Below, piece by piece: positions 53,377 through 61,443 of a DNA stretch of 64,000 nucleotides (positions are counted from its first letter, which is position 1; the number at the start of each line of letters is the position of its first letter). Below the pieces are notes generated by a model. The model saw nothing but the letters and a program-made list of their open reading frames with translations, had not been told where the DNA came from and made no database searches. Where the stretch lies: positions 1,612,001 to 1,676,000 of the forward strand of contig NZ_UGSI01000001.1 of NCBI RefSeq assembly GCF_900454495.1, written 5' to 3'. Source of the DNA: Paenibacillus macerans (GTDB lineage: Bacteria; Bacillota; Bacilli; Paenibacillales; Paenibacillaceae). Position numbers and translations under genes: made by a program.

Positions 53377-53456
53377 TTACTATAGTTTTATACGAGAGGA
53401 GAGCTGATTAGATCGTTTCATTTGGAGGTGGGGAATCAATCTAGCAGATCATTTCA

Positions 53457-53520
53457 CCTAACATTTATGTATTCACGACTTCCGACAAAGTCGGATGTGT
53501 CTTGCTAGTTCACTTCCTCT
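53457..53520. repeat. Cassette-type repeat, left end with hairpin
   Basis: ACCTAACATTTATGTATTCA followed by CGACTTCCGACAAAGTCGGA. It lies ~50 bases from the stop of the minus-strand GIY-YIG gene. ACCTAAC fits the RYYYAAC pattern. Confidence 0.5.
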
Positions 53521-53571
53521 TTTCCTTCGCAAGACCATAGAAACAACTAAATTAAATGCTGGACTTAGTAA

Positions 53572-54465
53572 CTACAATCTATTTTCATACTCATCTAAAC
53601 TTACTCCACCTTTTAATCTCCACTCTTTCCTACCATTCATTGAGCTGTTTCTTACAATAGCAGCTGCTGCAGATGGAGATTTAAAGTCAACATGCCTACA
53701 CAATTTAAAATAACTCTCACTTTCTGAAGGCTCAAAAAACCCTTCCTCTTCAAGTTGCTTTCTTAATTTTGCGTAGTTATGGCTAGCAAAACTATTAACA
53801 TGATCCTTTCGAATATAGGAACCGCTTAGGAGCCTGTATGTTCCTTCTACGATTATTAGCTTTGCCTCTTTTGTAACCTCACCTTTAGCTCCTGGTACGT
53901 TCAAATAAAAAATGTCACTTTCTTGCTTTCTCCTGTTATTGATATCTTCATCAGTTACTTGAGTTTTAGTAAAATCTAAAATACCTAAATTGCTCAAGAC
54001 AAATATAATATTCTCATTAAAATCATCCATGTCATCACATTCAGAAGTAGGTAGTTTCGATCCTGGCGGAGTATTTCCGTTAGTTGTCTCAATAGTGGTC
54101 TTATTTTCTATTGCAATTTCATATAGTTCTCTTTCAAGATATCTGACGTGTGACTTGGTTAAATTAGTGTCTTTACTAATAAATATTACAAAGTCGCTCC
54201 ACCAATCCTTCTTTTTAAACTGCTCAGATAGTCTTCCATTTACTTCGTCCGCTTCCCCAATGTATATTCTCTTTTGATAGGAATCTTCAAGTTCAGAAAT
54301 CAATAAATAGATACCGGGAGAAGCTAACTCTTCTATATTTTGAAGCATTTGAACGTGTTTTCTTTGCCCAATGTATGCCTTACCTGTCCAATTACTTAGT
54401 TCTGCTGTTTTTAAATTTTTATATTTTTCACCCATAATATATAACTTAATTGATTTACCTCTCAT
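53572..54465 (-). CDS. GIY-YIG nuclease-fold protein with DUF4357
   Basis: A 297-residue protein. The GIY-YIG core lies near 45-110: PGIYLLISELEDSYQKRIYI, GEADEVNGRLSEQFKKKDWW, SDFVIFISKDTNLTKSHVRY, LERELY (with the Glu). The C-terminal ~60 residues (DFKSPSAAAAIVRNSSMNGR KEWRLKGG) are DUF4357, often fused to GIY-YIG nucleases next to R-M and mobile genes. The start ATG has GGAGG seven bases before it. It probably binds or nicks DNA, perhaps as a stand-alone defence or homing-type nuclease. It follows the R-M operon in the same orientation but is transcribed separately. Confidence 0.8.
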   Translation of the reverse strand: MRGKSIKLYIMGEKYKNLKTAELSNWTGKAYIGQRKHVQMLQNIEELASPGIYLLISELEDSYQKRIYIGEADEVNGRLSEQFKKKDWWSDFVIFISKDTNLTKSHVRYLERELYEIAIENKTTIETTNGNTPPGSKLPTSECDDMDDFNENIIFVLSNLGILDFTKTQVTDEDINNRRKQESDIFYLNVPGAKGEVTKEAKLIIVEGTYRLLSGSYIRKDHVNSFASHNYAKLRKQLEEEGFFEPSESESYFKLCRHVDFKSPSAAAAIVRNSSMNGRKEWRLKGGVSLDEYENRL

Positions 54466-54520
54466 CAAGTAGCCTCCATGATTATAAAATATGCTTCATG
54501 TTATATATCTTTCACAGGGT

Positions 54521-54560
54521 TTCATCTAACGTCTCTCGTATTCACGAATCCTAGGACCTT
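54521..54560. repeat. Cassette-type repeat, left end
   Basis: TTCATCTAACGTCTCTCGTA continuing TTCACGAATCCTAGG: the clearest left end, with ATCTAAC fitting RYYYAAC. It stands ~20 bases from the stop of the minus-strand gene to its right. Confidence 0.6.
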
Positions 54561-54577
54561 AAGCTGCTTTGACTTTA

Positions 54578-55048
54578 TTAAGACTCGAACGCTGTTCTTT
54601 CCGGAAACTCTCCACCTTCTCTAACTAGACAAACTGCCAATCGCTGTGCCGCTCTGTCAAAATAGAACTTTGATGGAATACTTGGGTTGGGTATACCTTC
54701 TAACTCAGAAAATTTTCTGGTTAATTTGTTTAACTCGATTCTTCCCATTACATTTTCATTTGGTCCAAATTTGTAGACAACAGTTTCATCGTTTTCAAAT
54801 TCTTTAAGTAATAGTACATATGAAGCCAATATTATTCCTGACTTTCTAAAGGATTCATACATTTCTTCTGCCTTGTCTAACCGTCTTAAGTATTCATCGA
54901 CTGAGAGTTCTCTACCACCCGTCTGAACATTACCCGTCCCCTCAACTGGTGTACATTTCACTACATCAATTTTATAAAAGGCAATGTCCCTGTTCCAAAC
55001 TATCATGGCTACGAGTTGCCCCACCAAAAAGAAATGACAGCCATCCAT
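54578..55048 (-). CDS. Hypothetical immunity-type protein
   Basis: A 156-residue protein, MDGCHFFLVGQLVAMIVWNR with DIAFYKIDVVKCTPVEGTGN, then an acidic helical part (VDEYLRRLDKAEEMYESFRK, SGIILASYVLLLKEFENDET) and RAAQRLAVCLVREGG near the end. No family is recognised with confidence. Position directly after an Imm7-like gene and a polymorphic toxin on the same strand, plus size and acidity, suit a second immunity protein. The N-terminal start is uncertain because no strong ribosome site is visible. Confidence 0.55.
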   Translation of the reverse strand: MDGCHFFLVGQLVAMIVWNRDIAFYKIDVVKCTPVEGTGNVQTGGRELSVDEYLRRLDKAEEMYESFRKSGIILASYVLLLKEFENDETVVYKFGPNENVMGRIELNKLTRKFSELEGIPNPSIPSKFYFDRAAQRLAVCLVREGGEFPERTAFES

Positions 55049-55078
55049 CCTAACTACTTTCTAAAATTGTTCTTAATT

Positions 55079-55483
55079 CTAAAATTCGGAGTCATCAGAT
55101 ACAACCGGTATTAATGGCGACAAAAACGGGTCATGTTTTTCTTCAACGTTCCCTCTCGCAAGAACATATACTTTAAACTCATTAAAATGTTTTGGGTGCT
55201 CATCATTAAAAACATAGAGCATACCATATGAGCCGGGTGCAATAATCCCTATATTCTTCATTATTTCCACTGGACTAAATTTTGATGAAGGCTCATGATT
55301 CCATAATCCCGTCATCCAAAGATGATATTGTCCATTTATCGCCTTTATGTCTAACACATCTACATTCGGCTGCAAATCTTCAATATACTTTTTAACTGTT
55401 TCAACAATATTTATTTCTCTTTCATTATTTGCCTCATCACCAGTACTTTCTAAAACGACCGCCCAACCATGGTATTGATACAT
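55079..55483 (-). CDS. Imm7-like immunity protein
   Basis: A 134-residue protein beginning MYQYHGWAVVLESTGDEANN. It continues NGQYHLWMTGLWNHEPSS and IGIIAPGSYGMLYVFNDEHP, then FKVYVLARGNVEEKHDPFLS PLIP. The YHGW start and RG..EE..D.FLSP end are the Imm7 pattern. GAGGTGAAAGT precedes the ATG. Imm7 proteins neutralise nuclease-type toxins of WXG/LXG effectors. It follows the toxin gene by about 24 bases on the same strand, as expected for cognate immunity. Confidence 0.8.
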   Translation of the reverse strand: MYQYHGWAVVLESTGDEANNEREINIVETVKKYIEDLQPNVDVLDIKAINGQYHLWMTGLWNHEPSSKFSPVEIMKNIGIIAPGSYGMLYVFNDEHPKHFNEFKVYVLARGNVEEKHDPFLSPLIPVVSDDSEF

Positions 55484-55506
55484 ACTTTCACCTCTCTAGT
55501 CCTTCA

Positions 55507-57603
55507 TTAAAATGGCGAGATGTCAATAATAATCTCAACGTCGTATCTCTTCTCATATTCTCTTAATTGTCTAATTACATTATCAACAGGTGCTGTCTCA
55601 AAGTGAAAGTATGCCTTTCGACCTGTTTCAATAGCAGCCTCAATGGTTGCTTTTGCCTGTTCCCTAAATTGAGAACTTAGACTATTCATTGAAGTCTTAG
55701 TTTGACCAATGTACTGGTCAGAAACTACATCAAACTCTCGACCTTTTGGGTCATTATTAAATATCATTCGAGACTGTCCACCAAGTTTTTCTGCAAGCAA
55801 ATCCGCACCTGCATCTTCTTTAGCAGACTGCTTTAGTCCCCCTGAATACTGGGTATAGATACCTTTACCACTAACTAATCTAGAAGCAGCATCACCCGCT
55901 CCCTCAGCCACATTATTCGAAGCCGGCGTCTCCAACTTTCTTTGCGTTGCCGGCACCTCATCCACTTCCGAACGCTTCAACCACTCGGTCAGCTTTTGTC
56001 CCGCGGTGCTCTTGAGCGCGCTGGAAACGAGCTTAAACGCATAAGTGAAGGTCACGTCCCCGGCTCCGGCCATAGCGGTATCCAGGGCGATATTTTGGGC
56101 GCGGCCTGTTAGGTCTTGGTCGCCGTCATTCTTGAAGTCGGTTACCGCGTCAGACGCTTCGGTGGCCGTGCCGAAGATCGCTCCCGCCGTCATGGATCTG
56201 ACCACCGTCGGCGATAGCTTGGAGAGAGCCGCCGGGGTTTTCACTGCCTTCAAATATTTAAAGGGCAAAAAGAACCCGACCACATTCCCGGCAGCTTCGC
56301 CAACTCCTTTGCCGTACGGATCATCCAGCGGATTTACGTAACCTTCCGGTTCCGGTCCCATAATCCATTCGGCAAGCAGCTCCGGCAATCCTGCCGAGGC
56401 CGTGTTGATTGCGTTCACCACAGCATTCGACCCGCCGACCATTAGGTTCGCGAAAAAAGGATTGCCGATGCCGCTTTGTTTTTGCCGCATCTCGTTTTCT
56501 TCTTTTTTCTCAAGCTCTTTTAGCTCGTTATATATCCTGTCTTGTTCTTCCTTGGTCAAATCTGCCCAATAGGTCTGCTTCAGCCGCTCCCGAACTTCCG
56601 GATCATCGCGGCTTAGTACGTCGTCCATCGAATAGCTTCGCGGATCTACCGACGTGATATAGTATTGCGGCTCGCTCTTGGATTCCTCAACCGGTTCCAC
56701 TTTCGGAATATTAAACAGCGCCTGCCAGGTTGCCGGCCCGATTACGCCCTTGAGCCCGTTTTGATCCTTCTCGTAAACCTCCCGGAATCCCTCCAACGCA
56801 CGTACGGTAGCTTCATCAAAATAGCCGTTCGCCTCGACTTCAAAACCGAGTTCTTGCAACCGCAGCTGCGCCATTTTCACCGGCTCGGAATAGGTCTGAC
56901 CGTGCATTTGCACCGTCAGCAGCCCGCTCAGTGTCCCAAACAAGGTCCGCCAAACGTTTTCATCCACGATTCCTTGCCGATCGCCAGCATTGTCCAGTCC
57001 GTATTTTTCTTTGTACCGATTAACAGTTGCCAGCGTAGCCGAGTCAAAATACCCGCTCGCTTCCAGCTCATATCCCAGCTCTTGCAATCTTTCCTGCAGT
57101 TTTAGCACTTCGTCGCTGTAATTCTCCGGGTCAAGGGTCAGTTCTTTCGTAAGCGGCTCCACGGTGATAGGAAGATAAACCGCAGCCCGGGAGAATAAGG
57201 AAAACGCCGAAAACGGCAAAGGAAAGACGCTCGTTTTATTCCCTGAAGTCGTGGGGAACGCGTCAAATGGGTTTAAGGTAACCGGAAGTTTCACCCGCTT
57301 CGCCTTCAAAAAGGACTCCTGCTCTTGGCGAGTATACTCGTTCGCCGCCCAGCGCAGCGTTTTCTCTTTCGTGCGCAATTCGTCGCCGATCTCCCGGGAC
57401 AGCTGCCGAATCCGCTCCATCCGCCGCTCCACTTCAGATATTGCGGAGCGGACTCCCGGCTCGGAATAAGCCGAACTTGTTCTACTGGCTAACTCGGATA
57501 CCCTTTTTAGCGTAACTGTGACTTGATCCCCGAACTGTTGCTCCAACCGGCGTACTTCGTCTGCGAGCCCGTTAATGCGGGCCGGATCGACCTTCAGTTC
57601 CAA
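55507..57603 (-). CDS. T7SS-type polymorphic toxin with peptidoglycan-binding repeats and REase-fold C-terminus
   Basis: A TTG start seven bases after AAAGGAGGGG gives 698 residues. Residues 1-115 are WXG/LXG-like coiled coil. Two peptidoglycan-binding domain 1 repeats follow at ~165-225 (KLQERLQELGYELEASGYFD) and ~240-300 (AQLRLQELGFEVEANGYFDE). A glycine/alanine-rich pretoxin region lies at ~400-500. The last ~110 residues (SRMIFNNDPKGREFDVVSDQ, YIGQTKTSMNSLSSQFREQA, KAYFHFETAPVDNVIRQLRE) resemble the restriction-endonuclease-fold toxin 3 group with a D..QTK core. Delivery by the Esx/Yuk pathway is inferred from the N-terminus. Two wall-binding repeats in such a toxin are unusual. Confidence 0.82.
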   Translation of the reverse strand: MELKVDPARINGLADEVRRLEQQFGDQVTVTLKRVSELASRTSSAYSEPGVRSAISEVERRMERIRQLSREIGDELRTKEKTLRWAANEYTRQEQESFLKAKRVKLPVTLNPFDAFPTTSGNKTSVFPLPFSAFSLFSRAAVYLPITVEPLTKELTLDPENYSDEVLKLQERLQELGYELEASGYFDSATLATVNRYKEKYGLDNAGDRQGIVDENVWRTLFGTLSGLLTVQMHGQTYSEPVKMAQLRLQELGFEVEANGYFDEATVRALEGFREVYEKDQNGLKGVIGPATWQALFNIPKVEPVEESKSEPQYYITSVDPRSYSMDDVLSRDDPEVRERLKQTYWADLTKEEQDRIYNELKELEKKEENEMRQKQSGIGNPFFANLMVGGSNAVVNAINTASAGLPELLAEWIMGPEPEGYVNPLDDPYGKGVGEAAGNVVGFFLPFKYLKAVKTPAALSKLSPTVVRSMTAGAIFGTATEASDAVTDFKNDGDQDLTGRAQNIALDTAMAGAGDVTFTYAFKLVSSALKSTAGQKLTEWLKRSEVDEVPATQRKLETPASNNVAEGAGDAASRLVSGKGIYTQYSGGLKQSAKEDAGADLLAEKLGGQSRMIFNNDPKGREFDVVSDQYIGQTKTSMNSLSSQFREQAKATIEAAIETGRKAYFHFETAPVDNVIRQLREYEKRYDVEIIIDISPF

Positions 57604-58387
57604 GACGTTCCCCTCCTTTCCCCAACATACTTGGAAACGCAAAAAGTTGTTCAAGGGCGGAAAGCGGTTTGCGCCGAAACAAAAGGGCCTGACTTCGCTC
57701 CGGCATCATCCCCAGCATCCAGGTTCCTTTTTCTGTTCGCACGCAGGTAAACAGCGCTTCGGCCTCCTCTCCAAAAGCCAAGTGGTATCCGGCAATGACC
57801 CGGCAATCAGACTGTGGCCCAAAGGCTTCCGCTAAGTCTTCCGAGGTCTGACGATCTATCCCAAGCTTTTGCCAAAGAACCGTTGCCGCTCCTTGTTCTC
57901 CAGCCCCTGCAAGCGCTAGAGCATAATTGGCCTCCGTCGCGGGTAGAGGGTAAAATGCCTCCTGCTCACAATCGCTAAGCAAAAACTGCTTCCGGAGCAT
58001 GGCAATCGCTTCTTCCCGCCCGGTGCAAAGCTGGACCTCGCAAGTCTCTTCCCCAGTTAAGCGCGTGAACATCCCCGCCCGGCAATGGATAAATTCCATG
58101 GAGACTGCCCCGTTTTTTTCCACCAAGCAAGCAAACACCTGGTCCGGGAAAGACAAAATTTCCGCAATCGCGGCATAATCATGCTCTATGTATAGTTGGT
58201 CCTCATCTTCTTCCGTCAAAATATGTTTGCTCTTCAGCCAGCCGGACACCTTTTCCCATCGTTGGCGGGTCTCCAGCAAATCAAGGCCTTCCAGCGCATT
58301 TTCCAAACCGAACAAGGTAGTGGCTCCGGAAAGCAGGCATAGATAAAACCATTCATCTTGCGACAGCACATAGTTTGTCCTATTCAT
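57572..58387 (-). CDS. EspG-like ESX secretion-associated protein
   Basis: The 271-residue protein begins MNRTNYVLSQDEWFYLCLLS. It continues LEGLDLLETRQRWEKVSGWL, EFIHCRAGMFTRL, ADLAEAFGPQSDC and WMLGMMPERSQALLFRRKPL. The helix-rich start, alternating beta-strand centre and length suit the EspG chaperone family, which binds WXG partners for type VII export. It overlaps the toxin start by 32 bases on the same strand, and is probably its dedicated chaperone. No secretion motor gene is visible in the window. The family call rests on pattern and context. Confidence 0.6.
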   Translation of the reverse strand: MNRTNYVLSQDEWFYLCLLSGATTLFGLENALEGLDLLETRQRWEKVSGWLKSKHILTEEDEDQLYIEHDYAAIAEILSFPDQVFACLVEKNGAVSMEFIHCRAGMFTRLTGEETCEVQLCTGREEAIAMLRKQFLLSDCEQEAFYPLPATEANYALALAGAGEQGAATVLWQKLGIDRQTSEDLAEAFGPQSDCRVIAGYHLAFGEEAEALFTCVRTEKGTWMLGMMPERSQALLFRRKPLSALEQLFAFPSMLGKGGERLGTEGRSGPH

Positions 58388-58525
58388 TCCACATCCCTGG
58401 CCATATAGATATTTTATGGAAAAAATACTTCACTACATTCTATCAACCCGCCGCCGGCCTCACAATTCCTTAGTTGGCATAATATCTCACGAATGATCCG
58501 TTTCACCTATATAAATGAACAAAAA

Positions 58526-58554
58526 GTCCGGAGCAGCATGGGGCTGCCCCGGAC
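58526..58554 (-). terminator. Intrinsic terminator of the protease module
   Basis: GTCCGGGGCAGC / GCTGCTCCGGAC with a small loop followed by TTTTT on the minus strand, ~30 bases after the retropepsin stop. Confidence 0.85.
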
Positions 58555-58584
58555 ACATTTATGAGGATAATTTACTAATCTAGG

Positions 58585-58965
58585 TTAAGAAACATCCAGT
58601 GATAAAGTTAGAAGCTTCAAATCGATAACGGCATTTAATTTCATAAGAAGATCAAGTCCGAGCAGTCCGTTGATATGCCCCTGAGGGTCAATAACGCCAA
58701 AATCCAGCTTTACATCGTTCAGGCCTACTGCCCCTAGCCTTACCCCGTCAACCTGTTTCATGTAAAAGTTATGCAAACTTCCACCAATACCATAGGAAGA
58801 ATGGATATAATCATCAAGTTCAGCAGCGATACCGATTGTTTCGACCGCGTCGGGGGAAATGATCGTTTCAGCAGCTCCAGTATCTAAAACAATCCGGTCG
58901 ATCACCGTAGATCTTCCTCGAAATAAAATCTCTACTGACGTGAACAAAAGGCCGTTTTCAGACAC
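58585..58965 (-). CDS. Retropepsin-like aspartic protease (copy A)
   Basis: A 126-residue single-domain protease: LLFTSVEILFRGRSTVIDRI, VLDTGAAETIISPDAVETIG with the catalytic DTGA (Asp near 28), GIGGSLHNFYMKQVDGVRLG and the second hallmark HINGLLGLDLLMKLNAVIDL. Retroviral-type enzymes are homodimers of such chains. No signal peptide or membrane segment is present, so it is likely cytoplasmic. It begins 14 bases after an 80-aa partner gene. The same order occurs at 61444-62086 and, broken, at 41036-41366. Substrate unknown. Confidence 0.85.
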   Translation of the reverse strand: MSENGLLFTSVEILFRGRSTVIDRIVLDTGAAETIISPDAVETIGIAAELDDYIHSSYGIGGSLHNFYMKQVDGVRLGAVGLNDVKLDFGVIDPQGHINGLLGLDLLMKLNAVIDLKLLTLSLDVS

Positions 58966-58979
58966 GACGTTTATATTAG

Positions 58980-59219
58980 CTAACCCCTTAGTCCGAACAA
59001 TTGTTTGATGGGGACTTCAATTTTCTCTTTACCCGTATGGTAGACGAGAATGTCGTCTTTTGCTCGAACTAACTCTCGTGTGGCTTCTACATTATCATCA
59101 AAAGCCTGAATGATTGCCATATCGTCAACATAGCGCACTTGATTTTCAATGCGCCCCTCCAAGATACGGAGTTTAACAAAACGGTTTGGGTACAGCCTAC
59201 GAACTTCCTCCCACTTCAA
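58980..59219 (-). CDS. Partner protein of the retropepsin module (copy A)
   Basis: A 79-residue protein: MKWEEVRRLYPNRFVKLRIL, EGRIENQVRYVDDMAIIQAF, DDNVEATRELVRAKDDILVY, HTGKEKIEVPIKQLFGLRG. It has an alpha-beta pattern and no signal peptide. W-x-x-V-R-x-x-(Y/F)-P and V-Y-H-T-G-x-E-x-I are shared with copy B. Small proteins of this type recur beside retropepsin-like proteases in Bacillota; the name of the family is not known to me. It could be an inhibitor, adaptor or substrate of the protease. Confidence 0.75.
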   Translation of the reverse strand: MKWEEVRRLYPNRFVKLRILEGRIENQVRYVDDMAIIQAFDDNVEATRELVRAKDDILVYHTGKEKIEVPIKQLFGLRG

Positions 59220-59399
59220 CGTTTACACCTCCAACCAACTTATTTTGTATCTCCATGATAACACTTCCCCCTAAAGCATGCTATGCAGTATGAACAGTTG
59301 AAAAACACCGGAAGGCCAAGGCTCCTACCCTATCATATTTGTTAACACTAATCCGATTGCATCATCTCGAACGTATATTATGAATTTGGAGAACTGCCC

Positions 59400-59455
59400 C
59401 GATCATGTTCATAAGGCTAATTTACTAATCTAGGTTAAGAAGCATCATGTCCCCG
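59400..59455. repeat. Duplicated 3' end of a retropepsin module
   Basis: GCTAATTTACTAATCTAGGT followed by TAAGAAGCATC repeats 58565-58598 almost exactly, including the half terminator TGCCCCG. It is probably the relic of another module copy. The remaining 59.22-59.64 kb shows nothing recognisable. Confidence 0.55.
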
Positions 59456-59635
59456 ATGTTCAACCAGAACACAGACCAAAACCCGATCCAGCCGAAAAGC
59501 CCAGGGTTCGCCGGAAGCAAGGCAAGTTGCCCGCACTAGACGATGCGGGGTTCAAATCAGTGGTTGCACCTGAACCTCCAATGACTTCTCTGGAAATAGA
59601 TCGCCCTTTATTACAAGCACAACTTTTATGATATA

Positions 59636-59767
59636 TCAATTCACTTTTTGATAAGGCACTTCAACACCTTCATCGATAAATAATTGATTCTCAACATCAA
59701 CATAACTCATCGTATTGCGTATCCAATAATACGATTCATCTATTTTATAAAGCGGCACAGACAACAT
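59636..59767 (-). CDS. Short ORF (43 aa), doubtful
   Basis: MLSVPLYKIDESYYWIRNTM, SYVDVENQLFIDEGVEVPYQ, KVN. It is open with a protein-like composition, but there is no ribosome site. It may be the C-terminal fragment of a lost gene rather than a real small protein. Confidence 0.3.
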   Translation of the reverse strand: MLSVPLYKIDESYYWIRNTMSYVDVENQLFIDEGVEVPYQKVN

Positions 59768-59829
59768 ATGGGATAGGCAACAAATTATTTCTTTTTCTTG
59801 ATATTTTCAATACATTTTTTCCCTACTAC

Positions 59830-60334
59830 AAAGCAGACTCCAAAAATAATGGCAAGAATAATAACGTAAAATAAAGTTCTCATATTTATTCCTTTTCCAA
59901 ATTCGCAGTTGGCTGACATAATGCGTAAAGCTGATGCCGGTTTCTTTTTTAAACAAATTGCTAAAATAATTGGGCGTCACGTGGACATAGGCGGCAACCG
60001 TCTGCAAAGAGCACGTTTGTTGATAATTCCCCTCAATGTATTGCTTGGCCTTGACCACCACATTGTCCCGCTGCTCGTCCAGTCAGCGAACAAACAAGTT
60101 TACAAATTCACGGCATTTTTCTTTGGCTCAGGCCAACAGCTCCGGGACGGTCTGAATTTCAAGGATGTGCCCGGGATTCAGGGCCTCACCGGCGGCGGCT
60201 GCCGCTTGTAAATGTTTGAAATCGGACAACAAAATGCCCGAAAAAACGCTAACCAACGTGTAGACCTTCGTTTTGCAAGGCTGCAGCTCAAGCGCTGAGG
60301 CTTCCGCTAAATATTCCGCCAACCGCTGCTCCAA
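59830..60334 (-). pseudogene. AraC-type (YesN-like) regulator fragment with two TGA codons
   Basis: One continuous frame reads LAEYLAEASALELQPCKTKV, HLQAAAAAGEALNPGHILEI, QTVPELLA, TGA, AKEKCREFVNLFVR, TGA, LDEQRDNVVVKAKQYIEGNY, QQTCSLQTVAAYVHVTPNYF, SNLFKKETGISFTHYVSQLR, after which homology stops at IWKRNKY. The end is the first helix-turn-helix of a YesN-type regulator. The second helix-turn-helix and the receiver are missing. Both TGA codons stand where related proteins often have Trp (LLAW, VRW), so simple G-to-A changes could explain them. Confidence 0.65.
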
Positions 60335-60399
60335 TCTATTAGTTTAGGCAAATGGGGCCTCCTTAGATAATGCGCTCAAACAAGTTCTTACTGGAATTT

Positions 60400-60558
60400 C
60401 AGTAAGTTAATATCACGAACCCGAGAGGCTTAAGGCGAAAAAGTCGCCGGGCGGCTCCGCCACTTAGCCTTACAGGGTTGTTCGCCTGAATTCACTTCTA
60501 CGTGATCCCTCGGGCAAAGCAAGTGGCGAATGCCCCGCTGCGTGAATACAGTGTTGGA
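60400..60558. repeat. Cassette-type repeat, most complete copy
   Basis: GTTAATATCACGAACCCGAG, an inner hairpin GGCTTAAGGC..GCCTTA, CAGGGTTGTTCGCCTGAATT, CCTCGGGCAAAGCAAGTGGC, then the right end CCGCTGCGTGAATACAGTGT TGGACG. GTTGGAC fits GTTRRRY. The next minus-strand gene ends ~30 bases further right. Confidence 0.65.
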
Positions 60559-60589
60559 CGAAGGAACCGGCATCTTGAATTACATGAAC

Positions 60590-61093
60590 TCATTTGTTAT
60601 TTATTTCATCTTTTAAAATTTCTTCAGCAAATTCCTTCTTTAACTGTTCCATTTCTTCTTTTTTACTAAACAGAATTTCATTAAGAGTTTTTTTAGGTTT
60701 TACTGGTTTCTTACTACAATAATTCACTATTCCCTTTTTTAAGACCATAGAAGTAATTGGAACAGCAATTCCAAGTGAGACACTATATTTAGACGTTATT
60801 GCAGTAGTAATTCCAACAATAAGATCTCGAATATTACCTTCAATCAATTCACTCATCCAAGACTTGGGTTCTAGCGAGCTTGTATCACAACAAAGATCAA
60901 ATAACTCATACTTAAAGGCTTCCCATAATTCAATTCCCATACCTATATAATCCGCTGAGAAGTGAACACCCTCTGGAGCATATTCATACATTAGGCCAAT
61001 ACCAAGATCAAAATAATAAGCTTCTTCTGTAACCTCATCATTGTTTAGAAATTTAATTATCTTATTGATCTGACTTTCACTAATAGAAACCAT
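60590..61093 (-). CDS. Hypothetical protein (167 aa) with central hydrophobic segment
   Basis: MVSISESQINKIIKFLNNDE opens an acidic helical half (EAYYFDLGIGLMYEYAPEGV, IELWEAFKYELFDLCCDTSS). Then comes a hydrophobic stretch LIVGITTAITSKYSVSLGIA VPITSMVLKKG, possibly one membrane helix or an amphipathic pair, and a lysine-rich tail (KKPVKPKKTLNEILFSKKEE). No family is recognised. Immunity or toxin-like roles are possible. It is flanked on both sides by repeat ends, like the other cargo genes in this window. Confidence 0.6.
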   Translation of the reverse strand: MVSISESQINKIIKFLNNDEVTEEAYYFDLGIGLMYEYAPEGVHFSADYIGMGIELWEAFKYELFDLCCDTSSLEPKSWMSELIEGNIRDLIVGITTAITSKYSVSLGIAVPITSMVLKKGIVNYCSKKPVKPKKTLNEILFSKKEEMEQLKKEFAEEILKDEINNK

Positions 61094-61130
61094 CTATGAT
61101 CCCCTCTCATATGTACTTATAATTTCGGCT

Positions 61131-61175
61131 CTTTCATCTAACGTTTTTTTCCACGAAACCCCTCATATCCATAAT
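61131..61175. repeat. Cassette-type repeat, left end
   Basis: TTTCATCTAACGTTTTTTTC followed by CACGAAACCCCTCATATCC. ATCTAAC fits RYYYAAC. Right of it, up to 61390, nothing else is recognised. Confidence 0.55.
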
Positions 61176-61396
61176 TGAGTAAATCTCTGCACTCATATAA
61201 TCTTCCATAATGGTATATTAGACGCAGTGCCTCCGAATCCCTTTTTGCCGATGGGGTCTTTTTATGATGCGGTCCATAAAGCTTAAAGTGTTTGAGGTTG
61301 CCTAGGCGACGTGAGTGAAAATCAATCGAAATAAGAAATGGTTAATCCTATTTCTTCTTGAACCAGGCGTCCCATTATCTACTATTTCTCAAAACA

Positions 61397-61405
61397 TGAT
61401 ATAAT
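61397..61405 (+). promoter_or_regulatory. Extended -10 of protease module B
   Basis: TGATATAAT is a perfect extended -10 some 38 bases before the module start. No clear -35 box. Confidence 0.5.
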
Positions 61406-61443
61406 TTTTATAAATGAAATACTAAGAACGGGGTGAATTTTAA

